DNA of 64,000 bases from Sordaria brevicollis (Eukaryota; Ascomycota; Sordariomycetes; Sordariales; Sordariaceae), in the NCBI GenBank assembly GCA_033439795.1, contig JAUTDP010000001.1, forward strand, positions 5,890,001 through 5,954,000. The letters run 5' to 3'. The translations under genes were made by a program, and so were the position numbers. How positions within the stretch are numbered: position 1 is the first letter of the stretch; the number at the start of each line of letters is the position of its first letter. Shown here piece by piece: positions 24,299-35,629 of the stretch. A model generated the notes under the pieces. The model was not told the DNA's origin. It saw only the letters and a program-made list of their open reading frames with translations, and ran no database searches.

Positions 24299-25125
24299 GG
24301 TGTGTAAAGGAAGCGGATGGATGAAGCTGTTGATCGCAGACGCTCTGGAGGTTGTGTTAGAGAAGAAGAGAAGAGAGGACCAACAGGCGCGAGATGTCCT
24401 GCTTTGGAACTTAGCTGTTGGTGGCAACGAACATCAAACAACGGGCAAGGTATTCCCAAATTGGTAAAGTTCGAGATGAATGGTTTGAAATCAGATGGAA
24501 ACTCGGGGGGAAGATGCCACTTTGCGCTTCGCTGGCAACTCGAATGCCGTTGTCCGCCCGGATCAGCAGCCACTGGTCGAACTATTGTGATCCTTGCCAG
24601 TTGGTCGTGTCAGCGCTCAGAGCCCAGCTTCCCCAAAATCCCCTGAAATTCGTTCTCCGAGTCGCTGAAGCCCCGCATACTGCGGTCATTGGTGGGGCCT
24701 TGAGAGCTCAGGTCTGTTTGTAGGCGCACTGTGTTCAGAGCGGTGTGCAACAGCGATAAGATAAGAGGGACTTTTAAATTATCGATAAGACTTTTGTAGT
24801 ACTGGTCAGCCACAGCTGAGCTGCGCCACTCCATCGCTCCTTCCTCACTTTGGAGTTCAACGCACCAGCCACACTCAGGTGCTGCAATTGAGCGTGCCAA
24901 GCCCGCCGCGACTGGTGCACAAGCCCTGGCAACGGTGGGCGAGGGCCAGTTGCTGCCGGACCGGACCCGCGAAACCGCCCACAGAAAAATCTCGCCCCAT
25001 ATTTGGCAGCCCTCTTGCGAAAAAAACCACCTCCCCTCCCCCCCAGCCCGACAGACCAAGTCATCGTCAACCCGCCAGCCCGACAACGATTTTCTCGCTG
25101 CGACAGCAAAACCCCGAAAATCAAG
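24299..25125. other. Divergent promoter region between erp38 and rps29
   Basis: 827 bp containing both promoters and 5' leaders. The rps29 side (about 25000-25125) is C-rich with short C and A runs typical of ribosomal protein leaders. I could not identify a specific UPR element with confidence. Confidence 0.5.
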
Positions 25126-25774
25126 ATGTCTCACGAATCCGTCTGGAACTCCCGCCCCCGCACCTACGGCAAGGGCGCCCGCTCTTGGTAAGGATTGATC
25201 ATTATCCAACGACACCAGTTATCCATCATCCACACACATGCAAGAGACGGGATAGGGCAAATATTTGGGAGGCAAAATCATTGCTGGGGCCAAACCGACG
25301 TTATGGGCAAATGTGAAAGAGGAGGGAAATTTGGGAAATCGCGAAAATGGCGGAGGAGAAACATGGGGCATCACATTCGCGTTTTGACGGAAACCTGAAG
25401 AATTGCTGCTAACCGGGCGATTTTTTGACGTTGTTTAGCCGTGTCTGCACCCACTCTGCTGGTCTCATCCGCAAGTACGGCCTCAACATCTGCCGTCAGT
25501 GCTTCCGTGAGAAGGCCAACGACATTGGCTTCACCAAGGTAAGAAACAATCACCAGGGCAGAAAATGGCAGAATTGCAACACGCGACTGGAGACGTCGGA
25601 GAATTCGCGACACCACGACCGAGAAAGACATGCGGCATCTCACGACATTCGAAAGAGAACCTCTACGGCCCGTGGTTTACATCATCAACCGTCTCCAGTC
25701 GCGTGAAGCAAGGAAGCAAGGGTCATGGGAACAAGAGAGAACATGGCTAACTGTTCTTCCTACAGCACCGCTAA
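25126..25774 (+). CDS. rps29: 40S ribosomal protein S29 (uS14)
   Basis: A 56-aa zinc-binding protein of the small subunit head. Three exons: 25126-25187, 25439-25538 and 25766-25774. The last exon is only nine bases, encoding His-Arg-stop. The zinc ribbon is visible as C-x2-C in CRVC and C-x2-C in CRQC, with the first Cys codon split by intron 1. [34 protein letters not shown] and ANDIGFTK are the universal S29 segments, so length and splice pattern are secure. The two introns (251 and 227 bp) are together longer than the coding sequence. It is convergent with the mitochondrial EF-Tu gene. Confidence 0.97.
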
Positions 25775-27315
25775 ATTCCCCCCTTTCTTGTCATGATGGA
25801 GGGTTTTGGTGGAGGACGATGATGAGGGGAGGACACTCAAACAAAGGGTCACAACATCATCTACAGAAGCCGAGTTCCAAGATCGTTTCGTCATCTACGG
25901 GAAATGCAATAAATGTCCAGCCAAAAACAAAAGGAACTTGTCTCCGCGCGCGCTCAACGTGTTATGCCAAAACCGACGATGGAAAAATCTCGACAAGCGG
26001 ATGGATTTTAGGGAAGGGAACAACGACAAACGGAAAATTAGGGAGTTCGGTTCACGACCTTTGATTCACGACGACATACCACAACACGAGACGACATGAC
26101 GACAACGTTTTCACGACGATGGATCTGAAGCAGCAATGCTTTTTTGTTCACCCATCAGCATCATCTGGAGTTTGCTTTTGCTTGCTTGGTTTTCTGGGTT
26201 CTGGGGCCTTGCGGAGTTAGCACAAGCAAAAGAGGAACTGGGACGGCGGACTTGGGGAAACAGCAAAGGTTAGACTTTGTCTGTTTTCTCTCCCATCGAG
26301 CGATCCAATAGACAGGCGTGATCCTTTGGTCCAACCGGCAATCTATCGTTCTCACTTCATCTTCTCTCTGTGATCTGTGAACTTCGTGTGCTTTGCGCTT
26401 AGTGTCAATGAACATGCTCCGTGAACCTTGATGACCAATGGTGGATTTCGGAAGTATATCAACCGCTTGGCCTATCGGAACGATGATAAACGTAAACCGA
26501 ACCACAACCAAGATCACGAACCTTGTTTTAACCTCAAGCTACAACACAAAACCAACAAGTCCACACCAACAATCCTTTACACAGACAAGTATATACACGA
26601 GTCCTCACCACCAAAGCCAAATAATGAGGAAGAGAAGCAGACAAGAGCGTGGGTATAATTCAATTTCTCTCAACCACGGGTAAGCCAAGCTGTCTCTATC
26701 TCACAGAAGTGTGAGTGAGAACAATGACAAGGCATGTCTACCTCGTCACTATTAAGGTGTATTTAGTAGGGAATGTTCATGACCGCTTCGGCCATTATCC
26801 AGCATAATCTTGATCAACCAAAGTGTTTCTTATTGCTGACCCGACATTTCATTTTCATGGCTCTTCATTATTCTGAAGCATTCACAGTTTTCATTGATTA
26901 GAACACAAAAATCGACATGTATGTCTTTAGATGTCTATCATTGTGATTCAAACCATCTATACTACAAGATTTTAACAAGACAATATGAGAACATGAGGGG
27001 AGAGATCATCACTAGGGCCCAAAACACTCTTTCTACAAAAACTTAAGACAAGACATTTCAGATCCATAAACATTCATTGCTTTACATCGTACACTGTAGG
27101 TATATTTCACAACTCTTTGAACTCCTGACAACAAACATACCCGCTTCTTTTTGGCGGTGCTCGCTGTACCTTTTTCCTTAAATGTGTGTGTTTGTTTTGA
27201 CTACCTCGCTGGGGTGCTCGTCTAGGCTCCTCCTTGGCTCGGCGTTAGATATCATTACATAGTTGTATTTTACAACCTCAACATCATCTCATTTCTGTGC
27301 GAGTAAATTGGTAGT
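25775..27315. other. Convergent 3' region between rps29 and mitochondrial EF-Tu
   Basis: 1.54 kb with no convincing coding potential. It includes A-rich stretches and several AATAAA-like signals close to the EF-Tu stop side. The frame at 25630-26064 runs through the rps29 last intron and has no domain. Confidence 0.55.
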
Positions 27316-28702
27316 TTACTCAATGATGCGGGTAATGATACCGGTGGCGACGGTGCGACCACCCTCACGGACAGTGATACGCTGACCGGCCTCGACGGCG
27401 ATGGGGTGGCAGAGAGTGGCAACCAACTCGCAGTTGTCACCGGGCTGGACGATCTTGGAGTCGGCATCCTCGGTACCCTCGGGGAAGGTAAGGGCGACGG
27501 ACTCATCGGCGGAGCGGATGTACATCTGGGGGCGGTAGTTGGACTGGAAGCCGGTGTGGCGACCACCTTCCTCCTTGGAGAGGACGTAGAGGGAGACGAG
27601 GAACTTGGTGTGGGCCTTGACGGAGCCGGGGGCGCAGACGACCATGCCACGCTTGATGTCCTCGCGGCGGATACCACGGAGAAGGAGACCGGAGTTGTCA
27701 CCGGCGCGGGACTCCTCGCAGGACTTCTTGAAGGTCTCAATATCGGTAACCTTGGTCTTGATGATCTCGGTGCCCTTGCCGACAATCTCGACATCCTGGT
27801 CGCGCTTGAGGGTACCACGCTCGACACGGCCAGAGGCGACGGTACCACGGCCGGCGATGGAGAAGACATCCTCAACGGACATGAGGAAGGGCTTGTCGAG
27901 GTCACGCTCGGGGGTAGGGATCCACTCGTCGACGGCCTGCATGAGGGCATCGATCTTCTCAACACCGATTTCGGGGCGCTTGTTCTCGAGGGCGCAGAGG
28001 GCGGAACCCATGATGACGGGGGTCTCATCACCGTCGAAGCCGTAGCTGGAGAGGAGCTCACGCATCTCCATCTCGACGAGCTCCAACATCTCGGGGTCGT
28101 CAATGGCATCGACCTTGTTGACAAAGACGACGATGCGCTGGATACCGACCTGACGGGCGAGGAGCAAGTGCTCACGGGTCTGGGGCATCTGACCATCGGA
28201 AGCGGCGACGACAATGATGGCACCGTCCATGGAGGCGGCACCAGTAATCATGTTCTTGATGTAATCGGCGTGACCAGGGCAGTCGACGTGGGAGTAGTGG
28301 CGGTTCTCGGTCGAGTACTCGATGTGGGCAGTGGAGATGGTGATACCACGCTTGCGCTCCTCGGGAGCCTTGTCGATAGAGCCATAGTCGAGGAAAGAGG
28401 CGAGGCCCTTGTCGGACTGGCGCTTGGTGATGGCAGCAGAGAGGGTAGTCTACAGTGGAGGGGGGAAGAGGTATATAAGTCAGTCCTCGAGCTTTCAAAG
28501 AGGGTATATCAAGATATATATGTACCTTGCCGTGATCGACGTGACCAATGGTACCAATGTTGACGTGAGGCTTGGTACGCTGGAAGACGGCGTAGGAGCG
28601 GTTGAAGTTGAGGATGGGAGACTTCATGGTCATGAGGGGGTTGGTGCTGGCACCGGCCCGGGCCGCCCTCATGAAGGGGGCAATCGTCCTGAGGATAGAC
28701 AT
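27316..28702 (-). CDS. tuf1: Mitochondrial elongation factor Tu
   Basis: GTPase that delivers aminoacyl-tRNA to the mitochondrial ribosome. Two exons (28702-28526 and 28449-27316) give 436 aa. Residues 1-37 form an Arg-, Ser- and Ala-rich, acid-free mitochondrial presequence ([20 protein letters not shown]). The mature protein starts near [21 protein letters not shown]. The intron falls exactly between Lys59 and Thr60 of the P-loop. The other G motifs are present: [12 protein letters not shown] (switch I), DCPGHADY (G3), NKVD (G4) and GSAL (G5). Domains II and III follow, with [18 protein letters not shown] and [15 protein letters not shown] at the C-terminus. Codon use is extremely biased (CTC, ATC, GTC), consistent with very high expression. 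Confidence 0.98.
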
Positions 28703-31203
28703 CTTGAATGAAGGTATCCGCAAAAACACACACAAGGAATGAGCGGAGGAGTTGAAAGGAGAGCGAGCCAACAAGACCTCAGACGACAACGAGGAGTGCT
28801 GGTTGAGAACCTTCGAACCTGGGGAAAATATTTGGCTCGATCCAAAATTTTGGACCTGTCGCGCATGGGCCCATTGCCATGCCAAGACCTGCTTTTCCCT
28901 ATCGTGCGGGGCATTTTTGGAGCGCACAAATTGCGCTGCGAACCGTGCACGCCGCGCTCTCCGCCGAGGATCGAGATGGGGTGAACCGTTTCCCGTTCCA
29001 GTCCGAACTTCAATTTGACCCCAGACCACCAGTTCATCCACCAGAGCGGCGGGCTCTCTGTTGACTCCATTCACAACTTCAAGTGTTTATCAACGTCGTT
29101 TCATCTTCTGAAGCCTTATAGTTGTGCAACAATTGTTTGTTCACTTTGCTTTTGTCGTGGATTTCTGCCTTCATTCTCATCATCATCACCCTCACATCAC
29201 CTTTGGATTCATCCCATGTTCTTTGATGGGCTGGGCACCTTTACGGTTTGGCGATAGTATCAAAAGTGGAGAGTGGAGCACTTTTACTAACACGGCGGAT
29301 ACAGCTTCCCCAAAACCAACCTCGACTCTTGTGCTAGAGCGAACTTCATACGTTTCATCCTGCTCTGCTCTGTGCTTCCAGGACTTGTTCGTGCGAAGTA
29401 TCTAGGTCGGATATCACCCAAAGCTTTGCTCAAAGCATTTGGAAGTGCGCAATGCTTTGTTCACATCAACTATCGACAAGTGTCTGAACAGAACTTCGTC
29501 TGGGCACGCTGGCCTGAACCGTCGTTTTCAACCCAGACGAGTTACACTAAGACATTAGGACACTCACTAGACTAATGAATGAGAATTCAGGAAACTGAAA
29601 ATTCCTAGCACAAGTCTGGTGAAAGTGTTAGGCAAGAGTCCGGCCGTGTTTCACGAATGTCATAGGAGTCAAAAGTATTGAGTTTTTCTAACGTCTTGGG
29701 GCGAACTTGGAGATCACCGCTTGGGTTCTGGCATCCAGCGAGATGTGATGATACGGCCAGTTTGAAACCACATGGCGACTCATGTTATCTTCCGAACTGG
29801 ATCCCGACCGATTGGAACGCACGGCTCCATTCTACAACCTCGAGCAAACTGGGCAAATATAAGAGCAAGGTGCTTGGTACGGAAGTGTCCGTAGGGGAAG
29901 GTCAGATGGAAGAGACAACTTGGCTGAGGTCGATTTGAGTGTCTCCTTCCCCCTTTGAACATTACTTGTCATCCCAATTGGTTGAATGTCCAGGGTTCAG
30001 GTGAGCGGCTCGGACGCAAGTCAAAAGACGATTCAAAAGACTTTCCCAGTATCTATTTTATCTTCTTCTCAATGCCAATTCATCAACACCGAGGCTTGGT
30101 TCCCTTCTCAAGGTGTGCTTCGCTTGCATGAGCCACGATCTCTCCTTTGAGAAACTCAACATCGAGGTTGGTGTTTTACATTACAGCCTATTGTGCCAGA
30201 GAGTCTCGGTCCGTTATCAGGGGCACGGGCTAGATCCTGTTACAGATTCCAGGTAGTATCGCAGCCCCTGCCCCCCAGGTTTCTCTACGTTGCAAGTGCT
30301 TGGATCTCCCAAACAAGCTCCGGATCCCCATGGCTAAGCAAAGCTTCTTCAACAGCCTCCGTCCTTGGCACGAGGTCTGATCGCGGCGAAGCGAAGGTTA
30401 TCACAGACTTCGAGGTTGGTAGCATCGTCAGGAGCCCATACTCTGTGGTCTAGATGCTGCAGAGCGCCTGGAAGCTTATCTCAAACAAGCATCTCAATGC
30501 CGCTCGGAAGTCTTGGCAGGTCTCAAATATGACAAACCCTGTTGTTAGACCGAGCTGGACGGCGACATTATCATCCATCACACTGCAGTTCGACGATGTT
30601 AGTTGCTACTCTCCAGAGCCGTCTCCGTGAGATCGTCTCAACCCTTCCTACTGTATCGTCTTGGCGTCTTTATTCACCTTGGACCTTCCTCGCCTTTCCT
30701 TTCTCGTCGACAATTCGCCTTCATGGACACTCAGAGCCAACCGCTCGTACACCCCATGCCAGTATCGTTACCCCCTTACATGAGTTTTCCAGTGTTCAGA
30801 ATATCCTTTATGGCTTGTTAGTTATCCTTCAGTTGTAGGTGATCAGTCTGACTTGGCGTTTCAAGAAGTTGTGTCGTAGTCTCCTGTCACTCAGGATGAT
30901 GGCGCTTCTAGATCGAGTTACGACAGTGATGGGGCTCAGGAATAGAGGAAGTCGTCGTAGAGCTTCATCATTGTCGTAAGTTGTATATAAAGATCACTTC
31001 TCGGCGTCCTGCTTGTTGTCTCTTGGCCTAATCACCATCAGCAAGTCTCAGTTCTCCGGTCTCAACTTCCATCTTCACTCGGTATTCTCCTTCTCATACG
31101 CTGGTCGTAGTCGCTGGTCGCATATTCTTTCCATACCCTTAATACCTTTGTTCTCAGTACCGAGTTACTCAAGTCCCTGGTGGTCTTTGTCACATCTTTC
31201 AAA
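28703..31203. other. Divergent intergenic region between EF-Tu and secreted protein genes
   Basis: 2.5 kb with no gene I can support. The part next to EF-Tu (28703-29100) is its promoter and leader. The middle (29250-30900) contains only short frames without motifs. The right end holds a TATA-like box and a C/T-rich leader for the downstream secreted protein gene. An unannotated non-coding transcript is possible but not shown by sequence. Confidence 0.5.
30984..30992 (+). promoter_or_regulatory. TATA box of the secreted protein gene
   Basis: TATATAAAG lies 212 bp upstream of the ATG at 31204 and is followed within 30 bp by a C/T-rich leader. Clear TATA boxes are uncommon in this window, so this one suggests a regulated, possibly strongly inducible promoter. 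Confidence 0.5.
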
Positions 31204-32475
31204 ATGGTCGCTTATCGCTTCGTCATGTTCGCCGGCTTGGCTGTCGCACTTCCGCTCAACATCAACTTGGGGGCGTACTCGCCCGCCTTGGTAGTCGGTG
31301 AGTCACTATCACTCAATCCAGGAGCACCAAACACATGCCCCCTATAGGATACACAACCACTAACACGGCAAACAGGTGATGGTGAAATAAGCTTCGGAGG
31401 TAAACAGGACGTCTCAACACTGATCAACGCACTCGAAGGCGCGGCGGTTAACGCTGCCGCAGGTGCCGCCTCCAACGCCGCCGTGGCCGATGAGAAAAAA
31501 CCAGTTGAAGCTGCTGCCGTTCCCGCTGCTGCTGCTCCTGCTCCTACCATTGCCTCTTCGCCAGCGGTTGTTGTACCCACGACTCCTGGAGGCGTCAACC
31601 CGGAGACAGTCGACAACACTCCCAAGATCGACCCCACCCTTGCTCAACAAGTGAGTACCTTACCACTTTTGTACAACTCAAGAGAAGTTCCCAAGCTAAT
31701 AGCAAGTCTTCCGCTGTGGTAAAGGCCCAATCCATCCAGGGCCTTCAAGGCATGGGCAAGAAGTCGATTGCCCCTCGCGCCGAACCGTGTGACGACGACG
31801 ATGATGACGATGAGTCAGATGATATCACCGACGCCGCTGAATCCCTCGACAAAAAGATCAAGAGAGATCTTGCCGGCTTTGACCGAGCTCTCAAGTTCTC
31901 CGAGGTTGCGTTGACCAAGGGACCCAAGGTTCAGCTTGGTACTGGCGCTGAAGGGTCGGGTGTGGGCATTATTGTTGATAATAATGCCAGTAGTCGTAAG
32001 CTTTTACCACCCTCTCATGGCTAGGTAGTGGAGGTTGTTAACGAGACTCAAACAGAACCCGCCAAGGCCGAGAAAAAGAAGAAGCGTGATGTCGACGAGA
32101 CCACCGCTCCTCGCCGCAGGACAAAGGTGACGACTATGTTTGTGAAGAGGGGTATTCCTGCTTGTAAGCACATCCCTTTTGTCCAGTATTTCCTCCATTT
32201 ACTCGTTCTTCCATTCCTTGTTCTTCCTCCCACATAAAAACTAACATACATCAATAGCCCTCCAGCAAAACACCGATCTCGCAGCCCGTGACGTCGTCCA
32301 CTCCCACATTGCCAACGTGCCCATCAAGTTCGCCAAGCGCGATGTCGCTGGTATCACCGAGTCAAAGCGGGATGCTATCGACTCTGTGAACTTGAATGTC
32401 GATACGAGCAGTGAGGGTGTTACGATGACGTTTGTTGAAACTGTTGATGATGAGGATGTCGAGGATGAGGAGTAA
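31204..32475 (+). CDS. Secreted Ala-rich acidic protein with repeated Lys-Arg processing sites
   Basis: Not a family I can name. Five exons join in phase (31204-31297, 31376-31650, 31707-31995, 32029-32163, 32258-32475), giving 336 aa. The exon 3-4 intron is only 33 bp by this model, so that join is the least certain. Residues 1-17 (MVAYRFVMFAGLAVALP) are a signal peptide. An Ala/Pro-rich region follows (about 50-105), then a run of seven Asp (152-158). Kex2-type Lys-Arg pairs stand at 175-176, 238-239, 259-260, 291-292 and 301-302, four of the five followed by Asp. Several are preceded by basic or hydrophobic residues, as in kexin substrates. The protein may therefore be cut into peptides in the Golgi. 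A structural or surface role without cleavage is the alternative. Confidence 0.7.
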
Positions 32476-33201
32476 ATCAGACAAAATGATGGGTTGGAAG
32501 CCAAGTTGGATGAGCACATGAAAGGGATGATCGAACAAGAACAGACCGGAATATGGACCTCTCATGTGTATGAATGGAAATGAACAAATGGGGGTTAAAG
32601 ATGGAGTTGTGGTTCATGTATGGTATCAAACGTTGTTGGCTTAGGTGTTTATATGAAATATTGGTTGCCTCGTGGTTCTTCTATGTGCAAGGCTAGTTGA
32701 ATGAGCAACACTGTGTCTTCACGTTGATTAGTAGGATCAATGCGCAGATTAGGAAGGGTGAAGCTTCGAATAGCCTCCACAAAATAAGACGGGAGATGGT
32801 TCAACGAAGCATATATCGAGGCTGACCTATTTCGAGTTATTTTCTTGTAAAGTTGGCAAATGACATAAGACAAATGCATGTGGTCAGAGGTCAATGAATT
32901 AGAACTGCACTTTAAGCTGATTCGAGCTATACCTCCTATCGTGTAAAGAGCGACTTGCAAGTGGAAAGTGGAACAGCCATTTTCCATTTCGGCTCATGAC
33001 CACTCCATATCACCCATGACTGAATCGCACTCTCAGATCGGCTTCTAATTCTTGTGAAAATGGGTATAGAAAAAGAACAACGTCATGAAACCAGCAATAT
33101 CACAACGTCTCATAACAAAAAGGACAAAAGGAGTTTATCTAATTTGTCCTTCTTTCGTCTTTATCTGGGGGTATCCAAAAAACATCTCCACTGTACACTA
33201 A
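32476..33201. other. Convergent 3' flanks of secreted protein and Zn2Cys6 genes
   Basis: 726 bp, moderately AT-rich, holding both 3' UTRs. No gene is seen. Confidence 0.55.
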
Positions 33202-35629
33202 TCACCACGTAATACTAGTAGTCCTCGTCTTTAAATCCATCTGCCCATTCCTCAACCCTCTCGTCCCCAGCTGGACCGTCGCCGTCCGCTTATGCAGATC
33301 AAACTGCACCGCCCTGACCATCACCCTCCTCTCCTCCGGAATCACCTTTGGCGGCGCCAACTGCTGCGGCTGCTGCGTCGGCCAGATATAATGCGTGCTG
33401 CCGCTAGAGCTGGAACTCCCCGTTCTTCTTCCCCATCTTGTTGCACCCCCGTTCATACTGCCGTTACTATCAGACCTAACCACTCCCGACTCAGTTTTGA
33501 CTGGTACTGATGATAAAACACCGTCCACCACCGCAGCCTCATCCATAACACCTCCCATAGAATTCATGGACATGTTCGAAAAGCTCGCCACCGGACTACT
33601 TCCCGGTGTGATGATCGAAAAGTCATCCGACTCCTCAATCTCGGTAATCCACATGCCGATCCTCGCCGTCAGCTCGCTATCCCACATCGCTTCTCTCCGA
33701 GCACTACTCCGAAGAAGCTGGATAGCCTGCCTTCGGATCACAGGATCACGGCATTTTGTCGCCACCACAAAAAGCGGAGGCACTATCCCGAGGTCGGCAC
33801 TGAAGCTCGGCTTGATATGCCTAGCTGCATATTCATGCCCACCGAAAATATCGCGCCCTCTGCTTCCGTAGTGGCTGCCGCCGTGGTGGCCGTGGCCGTG
33901 TCGGCAGAAATCCGGGTCCGGGCACCGCTTGGCGGCTGCGCGGCGTTCTTCGTCGCCGACTACCTCCAAGGCCAAGTCGACGATGGTCTTAAAGTAGCTG
34001 TTGAAGTTGTCGAATTGCATTTCGGAAGCGTTGAATGTCATTAGAAAGAGGATCAAAGCCATGATCTGGAACATTTTCAGCACGGCGATGGCGGCTTTTT
34101 CTTGACTGGTTACTCCCGGAGCGGTTCGGGATTGGAGGATGGGTTCAAAGGCTTCGGACCAGGCGTCTAGGTCTTGTTTGAAACCGAGACCGTACCGTTT
34201 GAGGTTTGGAGGTAAGAGTCCCATGGGTCCGTTGGGGACGTGCTTGAACATGGTTTCGGTGAATTTGAAGATGCGCTCGCAGAGCTTGTCCCAGGCCACG
34301 CGGGCTTCTATTACGGAGGCGAAGCGGTCGGGGATGGGGTCCTGGAATTGTTGGGAGCCGGGGGAGCTGGCGTCAGATGCTGGTGATGAAGGGTCCTGTG
34401 GCTCGGCCGGTGTCAAGCGTACCACGTACGGTTGCGGGAAGTGGAAGGCCATGTCGTAAGATTTGGCCTGGATTGCCAACCGGGTGAACATTTGGATCAG
34501 CTCGTCTTCCACGGGCTCCCCTGGCTGGGTGATGAAGGCCCGCCGCCTCTCGGCACGTAGTTTCTCGAGGAGCTGGAGCCCTGTCTGGATCTGGAAGATG
34601 GCCTGCTTGTGATCGCCGACGAAGGAGTCGAAACATGCTAGCAACACGCTAGCCATGAGCCTTGTCCGGTTGGACATGGGATCTGCTGTGTTGAGGAGCG
34701 AGCGGATCGCCTCGTGGTATTTTTCCAGTGCCATACGGAAATGCGTCATGGCCAAATCGGTGGGATCTCGGTCGCTGGCTGGAGAACCCGGCGGCGACTC
34801 ACACGTCTTCTCCAGGGTCTTGTACAGAGCGCCTAATGCCACCACGGCATGGCGGATAGTTGGCTCCGAGTGGCATTCCTGTAGGACGGTTCGCGACCAG
34901 AAACCGGAATCGAAGAATCCAGAAAGCTCGTTGGCGGTATGTTCGCGGAATAATTGGAAGTACAAGCCTTCTCTGTCGGTAAACGGGACGTTCGCAGTCG
35001 GCGCTCGATGGAGTATTACGGCAGTGGCAGCAGACTCTTGTGGTGGTGTTTCTGGAGGAGTGTTTCTTCTTTGGTATTTGGCGACTCGGCGGGGGACAAG
35101 CTGGATGGGGGCATCGCGGCCAGGAAGAGGTGTGGCTGCTGCCAGTTGTGGTTTCGGCGCAATCCTGATTTCTTCGAATGGCCTCGCGCTTCGGGGCGGA
35201 GGAGGGTAACCTGTGCATTCCTTCCTGGAGCGAACACAGTTGGAACACGCCGGCCGCTTTTCATCGCATTTGATTCTTCGCAACCTGGCACGTAGAAAGG
35301 CTTGTTAGCATTTCATCCCATGCTTTCAAGCTGCCATCCTGTATCCGCTTTCATCCCAACTTTCCACGACCTGTAATGCACGGTACGTACTTGCAGTTGC
35401 TGCAACCAGTCTTGACTTTGGGTTTGCTTGTCCTCGCCCGCTTTGGCCTCTGTGAAGCATCCATTGCCGTCCCGTTCATAGCTGATATTGCGACCATGTC
35501 GGAGGATAGATCAGAAAGTTGAGGCGAGTGGCCAAGTTCTGGTGATGATGACATCTGAAGTCTGGTGTCGAGTTGTCGATCTCTTAAAGTTGATTGGAGC
35601 TTTTCGGTTCTGGTCTGGGGTGAAAGCAT
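33202..35629 (-). CDS. Zn2Cys6 transcription factor with fungal-specific domain
   Basis: Nuclear DNA-binding regulator of unknown target. Two exons (35629-35391 and 35284-33202) give 773 aa. The intron lies inside the zinc cluster, whose six ligands are C76, C79, C86, C93, C96 and C103 (spacing 2-6-6-2-6). It is followed by GYPPPP. Basic residues RPKRARTSKPKVK (61-73) precede the cluster and probably form a nuclear localisation signal. A region from about 150 to 500, with GLYFQLFREHTA, RHAVVALGALYK, LLACFDSFVGDHKQAIFQIQTGLQLLEKL and similar helices, is the Fungal_trans_2 type of regulatory domain. The C-terminal 150 residues are Ser/Gly-rich and probably disordered. An in-frame Met at residue 26 (35554) is an alternative start. 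A very long 5' flank precedes the gene. Confidence 0.9.

Noticed and set aside
27406..28563. Plus-strand frame of 385 codons opposite mitochondrial EF-Tu
   Set aside because: An antisense frame of a highly biased gene; its Gly/Asp/Leu-rich translation is a mirror of EF-Tu codons.
28172..29074. Minus-strand frame of 300 codons across the EF-Tu start
   Set aside because: It includes the real first exon in frame but reads through the intron into a shifted frame and extends upstream into the 5' leader; the spliced model with a mitochondrial presequence explains the gene.
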